A stretch of 52,650 nucleotides of DNA from the NCBI GenBank assembly GCA_028692975.1, contig JAQUWF010000010.1, forward strand, positions 1 to 52,650. The letters are read 5' to 3'. The notes below the pieces were generated by a model, which was not told where the DNA came from, searched no databases, and saw only the letters and a program-made list of their open reading frames with translations. Source of the DNA: Lachnospiraceae bacterium (GTDB lineage Bacteria > Bacillota > Clostridia > Lachnospirales > Lachnospiraceae). A program made the position numbers and the translations under genes. Below, one piece after another: positions 36,473 to 45,377 of the stretch. Positions within the stretch are counted from its first letter, which is position 1. Every line of letters begins with the position of its first letter.

Positions 36473-37415
36473 TTATAAGATTCAGGCAGTTATAGTAACC
36501 TATAATAGAAAAGAGATGTTAGTGGAGTGCATTGAGAATCTGTTTAAACAGACTTATGCAGTGTCAAGCATTTTGGTTATTGATAATAAAAGTACAGATG
36601 GCACATATGAATTATTGAAGCAAAGAGGTGTCCTGGACAAGCCCTGTGTAAAATACAAGTGCCTTGATAAAAATATCGGCGGTGCGGGAGGATTCCATTC
36701 AGGTATGCTGGAAACATATGAGGAGGGCTATGATTTTGCCTGGATTATGGATGATGATGTGTTCCCGGAGGACGACTGCCTGAACAATTTAGTAAAAGCA
36801 TATGATGAGATTGAAAAACCGGTTTCTTTTGTGGCCAGCAAAGTAATCGGGCCCAAGGGCGAACCCATGAATATACCGGCAGTCGACTGTACCCCGGACA
36901 AGAATGGATATGCCAATTGGATGGATTATTTAGAGCATGGATACATTCGAATAAAATCTGCAACCTTTGTCTCCCTGTTGATTCCTGCGGATGCTATTGG
37001 GAAATTCGGGCTGCCGATTAAAGATTATTTTATCTGGGGAGACGACACAGAGTATACAACAAGATTAACTACCTACTATGGAAAAGCTTATTATGTTGGA
37101 TCAAGTGTGTGTATCCATAACAGGGCGAGTGCGAGAGCATTGTCACTCTATGAAGAAAAAGATAAAAACCGGCTGAAAAATTACTATTATCATGTGAGGA
37201 ATTCCCTGATCAATTCGAAACTATATGATTCGAAAAAGAAGTATCATAAAAATGTTTCGGCTAATGTAAAAAGTATGATGGGAGTTTTGGTAAAGAAAAA
37301 ACATAAAGAGTGCAGATTTGCAAAACTTCGTATATTATATAGAGGGACGCGGGATGCCGTATTTGGAAAATATGATGTGGACGAAGTGGAAAACCGGTTG
37401 AAAATCAGAAGATAA
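36465..37415 (+). CDS. GT2 glycosyltransferase (GlfT2/rhamnosyltransferase-like)
   Basis: 316 aa. AVIVTYNRKEMLVECI, DKNIGGAGGFHSGM, WIMDDDV and DYFIWGDDTEYTTR are characteristic of the GT2 group that includes the galactofuranosyltransferase GlfT2 and RfbF-like rhamnosyltransferases. The ATG at 36459 directly abuts GAGG (36455-36458); the ATG at 36465, with six bases of spacing, is the likelier start. It overlaps the preceding GT4 by 8 nt. Confidence 0.88.
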   Translation: MNNYKIQAVIVTYNRKEMLVECIENLFKQTYAVSSILVIDNKSTDGTYELLKQRGVLDKPCVKYKCLDKNIGGAGGFHSGMLETYEEGYDFAWIMDDDVFPEDDCLNNLVKAYDEIEKPVSFVASKVIGPKGEPMNIPAVDCTPDKNGYANWMDYLEHGYIRIKSATFVSLLIPADAIGKFGLPIKDYFIWGDDTEYTTRLTTYYGKAYYVGSSVCIHNRASARALSLYEEKDKNRLKNYYYHVRNSLINSKLYDSKKKYHKNVSANVKSMMGVLVKKKHKECRFAKLRILYRGTRDAVFGKYDVDEVENRLKIRR

Positions 37416-37435
37416 TTGAGAGATAGTGGTGAGAC

Positions 37436-38893
37436 GTGAATAAACAACGAAATGAAATATCAATAAAAAAAGCAGCATTAATAAATGCGGTGTCTAAGTA
37501 TTCACAAATTGTGTTCAATTTGGTGATTACGGCAGTTTTGGCAAGAATATTGGAACCGGCAGATTATGGTATTGTAGCGGTTGCAACAGTATTTACAACA
37601 TTTTTTGCTTTGTTTGCAGATATGGGAATCGGCACGGGTGTCATTCAGGACAAAACGCTTTCAGACGATGAAGTCAATCACATATATTCTTTTTCGGTAT
37701 ATCTGGCGGTTGTATTAGGAATTGCTTTTTGTCTGTTTTCATTTCCCATGGCGTCTTTTTATCATAACGAAGTCTATAAACCGGTGGGAATGCTGCTGTC
37801 CGTATCGCTTATTTTTTCAACCTTGAATATGATACCCAATGCTATTTTAATGAAAAATAAGCACTTTGTGCTGGTTGCAGTTCGAAATATTATAGTCTTT
37901 ATCATAACAGGTGTCATTGCCATTGTGTTTGCTTTTATGGGCTTTAAATATTATGCGCTTGTTCTGCAGTCCGTGTTAACGAGCGTCATTACGTTTATTT
38001 GCAATTATATTTCTGTTAAGAAGAATTATTCTTTGGGATTTCATGGAAAAATAGATTATACTGGAATGAAGAAGGTGTTATCATTTTCAGGATTTCAATT
38101 TGCATTTAATATGATCAATTATTTCTCACGAAATATGGACAATCTGCTTATCAGCAGAGTTATGGGAGAAAGTGCGCTGGGGTATTATGATAAAGCATAT
38201 AAACTGATGCTTTATCCGGTACAGAATCTTACCCAGGTCATTTCGGGGGTGCTGCATCCCATATTATCCGATTATCAAAAAATGAAAGAGTATATCTATA
38301 CACAATATATTAAGATTGTGAAGCTTCTTTCTATTGCGGGGTGCTTTATAATGCCTTTTTGTTTTTTCGCAGCGCCGGAATTAATCGCTATACTATTTGG
38401 AGAAAAATGGCTGGCTGCTGTTGCATGTTTTCGTATTTTGAGTTTATCTGTGTGGGCACAAATGATCACATCGAGTACGGGGGCGATTTTTCAAAGCCTT
38501 GGAGATACGAAAAGAATGTTTGTTACAGGGACCCTGAATGCGGTTATTTCTGTTATCGGCATTACAAGTGGTCTCTTCTTTGGCAAAATCGAGTATGTTG
38601 CCATTGGCGTTGCTATTGCATATAATATTCATTTTTTAACATCATTTTTTGTTTTGATTAAGAAAAGCTTTTCTTATTCTTTCCTTGGTTATTTAAAAGA
38701 ATTACTGCCCGATATTATAATAATGGGCGTACTTTTTGTAGCGATTGCAATATATGGGCAGATGATACCAACGTCAGCCAGTTATTTGGTTTCGGGAATT
38801 ATGAAGGGGTGTTACTTGGGCATTATATATGTGATCATGCTCGTGATAACAAAACGTTACAAAATATATACATCTTTGATAAAAAGAAGATAA
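37436..38893 (+). CDS. Lipopolysaccharide/exopolysaccharide flippase (WzxC-like, MOP)
   Basis: 485 aa, about fourteen hydrophobic segments. AALINAVSKYSQIVFNLVIT, VLARILEPADYGIVAVATVF and FSRNMDNLLISRVMG are typical of the WzxC/polysaccharide-synthase group. It starts with GTG; the nearby GGTGAG is close, so the start is less sure than the protein. It would flip the repeat unit built by the surrounding GTs. This is the second flippase in the window and belongs to a different subgroup from the one at 22.1 kb. Confidence 0.9.
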   Translation: MNKQRNEISIKKAALINAVSKYSQIVFNLVITAVLARILEPADYGIVAVATVFTTFFALFADMGIGTGVIQDKTLSDDEVNHIYSFSVYLAVVLGIAFCLFSFPMASFYHNEVYKPVGMLLSVSLIFSTLNMIPNAILMKNKHFVLVAVRNIIVFIITGVIAIVFAFMGFKYYALVLQSVLTSVITFICNYISVKKNYSLGFHGKIDYTGMKKVLSFSGFQFAFNMINYFSRNMDNLLISRVMGESALGYYDKAYKLMLYPVQNLTQVISGVLHPILSDYQKMKEYIYTQYIKIVKLLSIAGCFIMPFCFFAAPELIAILFGEKWLAAVACFRILSLSVWAQMITSSTGAIFQSLGDTKRMFVTGTLNAVISVIGITSGLFFGKIEYVAIGVAIAYNIHFLTSFFVLIKKSFSYSFLGYLKELLPDIIIMGVLFVAIAIYGQMIPTSASYLVSGIMKGCYLGIIYVIMLVITKRYKIYTSLIKRR

Positions 38894-39011
38894 ATCGCTG
38901 CAGGATAAGGTCCTGAAAGCGGTGATTGCATTAGTATTGGATTTATGCGAACGTGGGTTGGCAGGTAACATGTAGTCTGAAACATAGTCACAAACACTGG
39001 AAGGAGACAGA

Positions 39012-40376
39012 ATGAACACGAATGATTTTGCTATCAGTATACCGAAGTATTTTATAGAATTATTGAAAAAATGGCGTATATTTATTTTGAGCGGCTTGAT
39101 TTTTGCAGTCTTGCTGGGAGGATATAAGTCTGTCAAAAAATATCAGGAAATTAATAGTGCAGATTATAAAGAGAAACAACAGGAATCATATATGGATGCT
39201 ATGGAGGAGTATAATGCCAGCCAGGGAGTAAATGAGTTGACGAAAGAGCAGACCAGTCAGAAACTGGAAACCTTAAATGAATATATAAAAGACTCTGTCC
39301 TGATGAAACTGGATCCATATAGTGTATATGTTGCCAGTACTGATATTTCTTTTCAGGCAGAAGGAGCGGCATCCATTGATAATATGACCGTGGTCGACAG
39401 CTTTTTGGGAGACTGCGCTAAATTACTGCAAGAAGACGCAATGTATGCATATATCAATGAAAAAACAGGTTTGTCGGTTGAAGAAAAGTATATGCAGGAA
39501 TTAATAAAAAATGTAGTGGATTATAGTGGTAATGTGATTACTGTTTCTGTATATTATACGACCGGAGAAGATGCCGAAATAATTTTGGATGCCATAATTT
39601 CATATTTGCAGGAAAATCAAAAGGAAATCTATAATGGTGTTTCGGTTAGTTCAGTTGTTTCTGAGTATGGTTCCACAGTAACCATCAATAAAGAGTTTCA
39701 GGATTTGCAAAATAAAGTGTATTCCCAGATAGATTCACTTCAGACAATGAATACAAAATATGACGTGGAAGTAAGCAAGCCGGCTGAACCGGATTTTTCA
39801 AATAGCGGTGTTATTAAAGCTGGGATAAAGTGGAGTGTTTTTGGATTTATCGGTGGAGTATTGCTGATCATGTTTATTAGCACGCTTGTTTATCTGCTGA
39901 ATGGAAAATTAAAAAATGCGAAAGATATAAATAATACATTGGGTATTCCGGTAATCGGAGTGGCAAGAGGTCAAAAACAGCATAAATGTTTTAAATTTGT
40001 GGATCGTTGGATTGAATTATTAGAGCAAAGAATATACGGGTCTGAAGATTTGGCCATGCAGGTTTTCCAGTTTAATGTTCTGCTGAGAGAATATGCGTCC
40101 GGAGTTCAAAAAATTATGATTACAAGCACGCTGGGTAATGATATAATACGTGAGGGACAGACCGGGTTTTTAGATCATGTTGAGAAGGGTAGTATTGAAT
40201 GGGATCAGGGGGGTAATTTGATTTCTGATATAAATACAGCAGATCATGCGATCAATTGTGATGCGATTATTCTGGTTGAAAAAATAGGAGCAAGTCAGTA
40301 TATGGATCTAATAAAAGAGAAGCAGATGCTGGAAAAAATGAAGGTTAACATTTTAGGATGTATCTGTGTAGAATAG
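39012..40376 (+). CDS. Wzz/CapA-like chain-length protein with a decayed BY-kinase-like tail
   Basis: 454 aa. Transmembrane helices near residues 22-40 and 270-295 bracket an extracytoplasmic coiled-coil domain, the Wzz/polysaccharide co-polymerase plan. The C-terminal part (about 340-454) keeps the outline of a bacterial tyrosine kinase: VQKIMITSTLG where SS-PGEGKS is expected, then CDAIILVEKIG and MKVNILGCI. The P-loop Lys-Ser/Thr is missing, the Walker A' and B stretches are shortened, and there is no Tyr cluster. GGAAGGAGAC precedes the ATG. No separate intact kinase is in the window. Confidence 0.82.
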   Translation: MNTNDFAISIPKYFIELLKKWRIFILSGLIFAVLLGGYKSVKKYQEINSADYKEKQQESYMDAMEEYNASQGVNELTKEQTSQKLETLNEYIKDSVLMKLDPYSVYVASTDISFQAEGAASIDNMTVVDSFLGDCAKLLQEDAMYAYINEKTGLSVEEKYMQELIKNVVDYSGNVITVSVYYTTGEDAEIILDAIISYLQENQKEIYNGVSVSSVVSEYGSTVTINKEFQDLQNKVYSQIDSLQTMNTKYDVEVSKPAEPDFSNSGVIKAGIKWSVFGFIGGVLLIMFISTLVYLLNGKLKNAKDINNTLGIPVIGVARGQKQHKCFKFVDRWIELLEQRIYGSEDLAMQVFQFNVLLREYASGVQKIMITSTLGNDIIREGQTGFLDHVEKGSIEWDQGGNLISDINTADHAINCDAIILVEKIGASQYMDLIKEKQMLEKMKVNILGCICVE

Positions 40377-40398
40377 AAGGTTAGGAAAAAATAGGCAT

Positions 40399-42387
40399 AT
40401 GATAATGAAGAAAGTATGGAATATATGGAAAAAACATTATTTTGGTATCCTGGTAGGCGTAAGTGTGAGTGCATTATTGCTTATGGGACTTATGTATACC
40501 TATTATTGCTTTGTTGTGCCAAATGCAAAGTCAGAGAAGATATATATTCGCGCAGATAATGGCGCCGAAGAATTCAAAGATCTGCCGGCTGATACTTTAA
40601 TTTCGCAGAATTTTTCTGTGGAAAACCAAAGGCTGTCAACCATAAAAGTATGGATCAAAGAACTGTCAGAAACGTCAAATGACAAAGTGCGGGCATATCT
40701 GTATGCAGATGGAAATGATACGGCAATACAGGAGTGGAAGCTATCCGGAGACGATATTAAAAATGGACATTATACCAATTTCTCACTGGATAATGCAATC
40801 GATGTAAAAGAAAAAACCGAATATGTTTTTAAGTTTTATTTTGAATCAGAGAGTGATAGCCCTGATTTCCATGCTTACAAAACCCATGATGATGAATATG
40901 CAGGTGGAAATTTATTTGTTAACGGAAGTGAACAGACAGGAGATTTATGTTTTAAAGTGGCAGGAGGAGATAATCGATTCTTAAATAAGACGTTTATCCT
41001 TATCATAGCGTATTTATTTATTGTGGGAATTATTGCTTTTTTCATAATATATAAGAAAAAATGGAAATATGAAACCATTTTTTTGTTTTTGTGTCTGACC
41101 ATGGGAATGATGCATTGGTTTTTGATGCCGACCTATACCACGCCTGATGAGAAGGCCCATTTTGCTACAGCCTATTATTATGCCAATGAATTATTGGGTG
41201 AAAAGGCGGTAGATGAGAATGGCAATGTGCTGGTACGGGAATGTGATCGGGAATTTTCCACGAGCAATGTGTATCCTGCCAATGATACATATGCATATAT
41301 AGCAGACCACTTTTTTGAGACCGCAGATAATGAGGCGATGGTCTCTTATGAGAGAGGTCCATTGAATGTAGCATCTTTTGCATTTTTTTCGCAAATATTA
41401 GGCATAGCAATAGCGAGACTGCTTCATCTGGGATGTATACCACTTATGTTTTTGGGAAGTATGCTTGGATTATTATTTTATTCCCTGTGCTGCTATTTTG
41501 CCATAAAGTTTATGCCCTTTGGGAAAATGATACTATGTACCATAGCCTTATTGCCCATGATCATAGAAACAGCGGCATCTTTTTCTTATGATGTAGTACT
41601 GAATGGCCTGAGTTTTCTGTTTATAGGATATACTTTCTATTTAGTATATAAAAAAGAAAAGGTTGTATGGAAGGATTGGGTGTTTTTGGGGATTGTACTG
41701 GCCCTGCTGGCTCCCATAAAAGTAATATATATATTATTGGCACTTCTTTGTATCCTGATTCCTGTGAAAAAATGCACATCACGCAGGAATTACATTTTGT
41801 CAGTTAGTATGGTTATTGCTGCAGGAATCCTCTTAATATTACTTACCCGGATGTCCAGCGTGATTTCGCTGACACAATCCAGTGCTGGCGGCGTAAGATA
41901 TTTTGATCTGGACTATATTATTCATCATTTATCAAGAACTATTTCAACAGCATATAATACGTTACGGCGCATGACAGATCCTATATGGAGACCGGTTTTT
42001 GGCGGAATGCTCGGGACCTGGAATGTTGATATGCCGTGGTATATCTTTATGGGATTCTTGGGAATTGTCTGCTGCTCGGCTATCGCACCGGCAGATGAGC
42101 CGCAGTATTTGGGCAATAAGGACAGAACTGTTTTCACCCTGATTATACTGGGCATTATAGGGGCAGTGGGTCTGGCAATGCTTATGGACTTTACGCCCAT
42201 AGGTACTGGTTATATTCTGGGAATCCAGGGAAGATATTTCTATCCTGTATTGCCGCTGATGTTTTTGGTTATACGGAACAAAAAAATAGTCGTTGGAAAA
42301 GATTTGTCAGGAGTTCTTTTTATGAGTATGTTTATGATGAATTATTTTACTCTATGGCGTATATTTGAGACTGTTGTTGCACGTTAG
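40399..42387 (+). CDS. DUF2142 membrane protein, putative GT-C glycosyltransferase
   Basis: 662 aa. An N-terminal membrane helix (about 15-35) is followed by an extracytoplasmic beta-rich domain (about 45-190), then about ten further transmembrane segments. TYTTPDEKAHFATAYYYAN is the hallmark of DUF2142, where the acidic pair after the first long loop resembles GT-C active sites. It may add sugars from polyprenyl-phosphate donors outside the membrane; DPM1-like genes at 18.7 and 29.4 kb could supply such donors. A second ATG is at 40405. The RBS is weak. Confidence 0.83.
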   Translation: MIMKKVWNIWKKHYFGILVGVSVSALLLMGLMYTYYCFVVPNAKSEKIYIRADNGAEEFKDLPADTLISQNFSVENQRLSTIKVWIKELSETSNDKVRAYLYADGNDTAIQEWKLSGDDIKNGHYTNFSLDNAIDVKEKTEYVFKFYFESESDSPDFHAYKTHDDEYAGGNLFVNGSEQTGDLCFKVAGGDNRFLNKTFILIIAYLFIVGIIAFFIIYKKKWKYETIFLFLCLTMGMMHWFLMPTYTTPDEKAHFATAYYYANELLGEKAVDENGNVLVRECDREFSTSNVYPANDTYAYIADHFFETADNEAMVSYERGPLNVASFAFFSQILGIAIARLLHLGCIPLMFLGSMLGLLFYSLCCYFAIKFMPFGKMILCTIALLPMIIETAASFSYDVVLNGLSFLFIGYTFYLVYKKEKVVWKDWVFLGIVLALLAPIKVIYILLALLCILIPVKKCTSRRNYILSVSMVIAAGILLILLTRMSSVISLTQSSAGGVRYFDLDYIIHHLSRTISTAYNTLRRMTDPIWRPVFGGMLGTWNVDMPWYIFMGFLGIVCCSAIAPADEPQYLGNKDRTVFTLIILGIIGAVGLAMLMDFTPIGTGYILGIQGRYFYPVLPLMFLVIRNKKIVVGKDLSGVLFMSMFMMNYFTLWRIFETVVAR

Positions 42388-42399
42388 AGGAGAGAAGCA

Positions 42400-43431
42400 A
42401 TGATTTTGGTTAAGGCAGTGGTAGTATTATGTATGTTCCTGGTAATTCCATATTTCTGGGGAATGTTTCTTGCTACGGAGGATAATTCTAATATAGCAAC
42501 GAATGTGCTTTGTGGATATGCGCTTATTTATACTGTCTTTCAGATCATATCGATACCATGTACTTTTCTGAAAACCAGTTTTGATACATTGTGTTATTCT
42601 TATGTGGCGATTCTTTTGATCGGCGTGATCGTTTCGCTCATCAGATGCCGACGCAGCATAACAAGGCAGATAAAAAAAATACATATTATGCCATTTAAAG
42701 AAAACTGGATTATGTATTTGGTTATTTTGCTTGTTATGTTACAGACGGTTATCGCGGTTGTAATGACCCATATGGATTTGGATGATTCGGTATTTGTTGG
42801 AACAGCAACGACTACGTTATTTGGCAATAGAATGTATGCACAGGATACGCAGATTGGGTGGAGCACATATGGACACTTTCCGATTCGGTATGTTTTAGCC
42901 CCATTCCCGATTCTATTAGCTGTATATAGTAAACTGTCACAGTTCCATCCGGCTGTAATAGCACACACGATTATGCCGGCGTTTTTCATTCCGTTAAGTT
43001 ATGTGGCTTACTATTTAATTGGGAAAAAAATATTTCGTAAGAACAAAGACAGCATTGCAATTTTCCTTGGGATTGTTGCAATAGTTCAAATGTTTTCCTA
43101 TTACTCTGTATATACGCAAAGTACGTTTATTTTGATTCGCAGCTGGCAGGGAAAAGCGTTTTTGGCAGGTGTGCTTTTACCGGCAATCTTTGCTTTGTGC
43201 ATGAATTTCGCGGAGGAAAAAATAGAAAAGAAGTTTTGGCTGCTTCTGTGCGCCTTTATGATTGCATCCAGTATGGTATCTTCTATGGGCATCATGCTGG
43301 CGCCCATGGTAGCAGGAATATTCTGCCTGATCTATGGTGTTTTCAGAAAAAGGTGGGGCATTATCTGGAGGGTGGCATTGGTTTGTGTCCCGAATATGAT
43401 TCTGGCAGTTGTTTACGTGATACTACGGTAA
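42400..43431 (+). CDS. Polytopic membrane protein, DUF6077/GT-C-like N-terminal part
   Basis: 343 aa, about eight to nine hydrophobic segments. HMDLDDSVFVGTATTTLF has an acidic motif after a transmembrane helix as in GT-C enzymes. It seems to match the N-terminal part of larger (about 600 aa) DUF6077-type proteins I recall from Lachnospiraceae, the next gene supplying the rest. AGGAG precedes the ATG, 12 bp after the DUF2142 stop. Its last codon and stop (CGG TAA) lie in the left arm of the palindromic repeat at 43428. Without that repeat the end would read CGA TAG, giving the same protein. Confidence 0.75.
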   Translation: MILVKAVVVLCMFLVIPYFWGMFLATEDNSNIATNVLCGYALIYTVFQIISIPCTFLKTSFDTLCYSYVAILLIGVIVSLIRCRRSITRQIKKIHIMPFKENWIMYLVILLVMLQTVIAVVMTHMDLDDSVFVGTATTTLFGNRMYAQDTQIGWSTYGHFPIRYVLAPFPILLAVYSKLSQFHPAVIAHTIMPAFFIPLSYVAYYLIGKKIFRKNKDSIAIFLGIVAIVQMFSYYSVYTQSTFILIRSWQGKAFLAGVLLPAIFALCMNFAEEKIEKKFWLLLCAFMIASSMVSSMGIMLAPMVAGIFCLIYGVFRKRWGIIWRVALVCVPNMILAVVYVILR

Positions 43432-43462
43432 CTGGTCAGGTACTGAACAGTTACGTACTACG
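43421..43462. repeat. 27-nt dispersed palindrome with 7-bp flanking direct repeats (copy 1)
   Basis: The element 43428-43454 begins GTAACTG and ends CAGTTAC, and is palindromic at 23 of 27 positions, with an inner TCAG/CTGA pair. It is bracketed by direct repeats TACTACG at 43421-43427 and 43456-43462. A second copy at 52421-52447 matches 25 of 27 bases. A direct repeat around a palindrome suggests insertion with target duplication. Confidence 0.85.
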
Positions 43463-43479
43463 ATAGGAGAATGGGATAA

Positions 43480-44256
43480 ATGTTCGAAATTTTTTCTGAA
43501 GCATATAATTGGTTTATTTCATATATAGGCACAGGATATCCTCATATTTTATTTTTAATTTCCCTTGTTTGTCTTTTCTTTATAAAAGGTGAAAAAAAAG
43601 AAAAATATTTATGGTTTTGCTATACGGGTATATTCGTTATTCTGTATATATGTCCGGTTACTGCAAAAATCATTATGGATTATTGTACGGGACGGAATGT
43701 GTACTGGAGAATGTTCTGGATCCTTCCGATACCGGCTTTTATTGCATATGTCGGAACAAAATTAATACAAAACAAATCGAAGACGGTATATAAGGCTATT
43801 ATGGCCGCAGTGATTGTAGGTGCAATTGTATTTTCAGGCAGACTTGTCTACAACAATGAAGTTTTTGAAAAAACATCAAATTGGCAAAAACTGCCTCCAA
43901 GTATTATTCATATGTCAGATGCTATGGTTAACGACTGGAATGATGAGGGGATGATCTGGGTGGTCGCACCACAGGATATTGTAGGATATTTTCGTCAATA
44001 CAATGCCCAGTTGGGTATGGCATATAATCGTTGGAATGCAGATTACAAGGAATCACAGTATATTTTGGAACAAATGCTGAAAGATCCCATTGATGAGGAA
44101 ACCCTTGTGCGGCTGTGTAATGAAAACCGTTATGATTATTTGATTTTGCCTGCAGCAAAGGCGGACCAGGATGCACTGATTTCGGAAAATTGTGCGATTT
44201 TGCAGGAAATGGATGGGTATGTCATATGCCGACTTCCTTTTTGGAAAAATCATTGA
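43480..44256 (+). CDS. Membrane protein, likely C-terminal partner of the preceding gene
   Basis: 258 aa. Four hydrophobic segments (about residues 20-35, 43-62, 74-92, 105-122) precede a soluble C-terminal domain with WVVAPQDIVGYFRQY and YDYLILPAAKAD, like the extracytoplasmic end of GT-C proteins. RNVYWRMFWILPIPA resembles the C-terminal half of large DUF6077-type proteins. It is in the same frame as the previous gene but separated by three stops and has its own AGGAG. It may be a natural two-gene split rather than a recent break. Confidence 0.72.
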   Translation: MFEIFSEAYNWFISYIGTGYPHILFLISLVCLFFIKGEKKEKYLWFCYTGIFVILYICPVTAKIIMDYCTGRNVYWRMFWILPIPAFIAYVGTKLIQNKSKTVYKAIMAAVIVGAIVFSGRLVYNNEVFEKTSNWQKLPPSIIHMSDAMVNDWNDEGMIWVVAPQDIVGYFRQYNAQLGMAYNRWNADYKESQYILEQMLKDPIDEETLVRLCNENRYDYLILPAAKADQDALISENCAILQEMDGYVICRLPFWKNH

Positions 44257-44299
44257 ACATATGAGAGCAATTGATTAAGAAAAGTATAAAGGTGAAAGT

Positions 44300-45370
44300 A
44301 TGAAAAAACAAACTTTTTTAAGTGTTGTTATGCCTGTTTATAATGCGGAAACTTATCTGGCAGAGAGTGTCCGGAGTATCTGGGAACAAACGTTTTCTGA
44401 TTGGGAATTGATTCTAGTCAATGATGCATCTTCAGATCGTTCGGGTGATATGTGTGATACGCTGGCCAGTCAGGATGAGCGGATCCATGTGATACACCTT
44501 GAAGAAAACAGAGGGGCAGGTCATGCGAGAAATTGTGGTATGGAATTGGCTTCGGGAGAATATCTTACATTTATGGATGCGGATGATACCATTGAAGATG
44601 CCCTATATGAAAAGATCTATGCCTGCGGGGAAAAGAACAGACCAGATGAAATCGTGTGGGGAGTAACAGAAGACTATTACGATGCGGATAATCAATTGGT
44701 TATGCAGAATAAAATCTCGCTGCAGGAAATCAGTTGTGACACTGTATCAAAAACCAGAAAAAATATTATAAAATTAGAAGAGAAAACGTTGTTTGGCTAT
44801 CAATGGAATCATGCTTATAAATTAGAGATTATAAGAGATAATCACATTGTTATCAATGATATGATTTTATATGAGGATTATTTTTTTAATCTTGCAGTTA
44901 TTCAGCATGTTGCAACGATGACGGTGCTGCATGATACAGCGTACCATTATAAAAAACGTATGAATGAAAGCATAACGGGGAGATTTGTCCCGGAATATTT
45001 TGAACTATGTACAAAAAGAGTGGGCAGTCTGTATGAATGTTATCAGAAATGGGGCATGTATTCTCCGGCGGTTCGAGATATTCTGGGGAATATCTACCTG
45101 CGCTATAGTTTATCAGGATTAATGAGAAATAATGATCCTCAGGCAGATATGAGCCGAAAAGAGAAAAAGCAATGGGTGAAGGATCTCTTTGCCAGTCAGC
45201 TGTATCAAAAGACAGCGATGAACTGTAATGTGAAAAGCATGCCATTGAAGGTACTGCAGGGACTGCTTAATAAACGGTGTGTCTGCCTGTGTCTGTTGAT
45301 GGGACAATTTGTTTATTTTATCAAGAACAAGAGACCAATGACCTTTTCTAAGAAAAAGATTGTAAAGTAG
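44300..45370 (+). CDS. GT2 family glycosyltransferase
   Basis: 356 aa, GT-A. SVVMPVYNAETYLAESV, LVNDASSDRSGD, GAGHARNCGMELASG and TFMDADDTI define the nucleotide- and metal-binding site. No clear membrane helix apart from a hydrophobic patch near the basic C-terminus. AAGGTGAAAG precedes the ATG. Closely similar in plan to the GT2 at 23.4 kb. Donor sugar unknown. Confidence 0.9.
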   Translation: MKKQTFLSVVMPVYNAETYLAESVRSIWEQTFSDWELILVNDASSDRSGDMCDTLASQDERIHVIHLEENRGAGHARNCGMELASGEYLTFMDADDTIEDALYEKIYACGEKNRPDEIVWGVTEDYYDADNQLVMQNKISLQEISCDTVSKTRKNIIKLEEKTLFGYQWNHAYKLEIIRDNHIVINDMILYEDYFFNLAVIQHVATMTVLHDTAYHYKKRMNESITGRFVPEYFELCTKRVGSLYECYQKWGMYSPAVRDILGNIYLRYSLSGLMRNNDPQADMSRKEKKQWVKDLFASQLYQKTAMNCNVKSMPLKVLQGLLNKRCVCLCLLMGQFVYFIKNKRPMTFSKKKIVK

Positions 45371-45377
45371 GGATAAA

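Noticed and set aside
38894-39011. Hairpin CAGGA/TCCTG after the second flippase as a terminator
   Set aside because: Only five base pairs and no T-tract; the gap otherwise holds only the RBS of the Wzz-like gene.
42400-44256. Recent pseudogene made by the palindrome insertion
   Set aside because: Removing the element and one direct repeat still gives a stop (CGA TAG) at the same protein end, so the split was there before the insertion.
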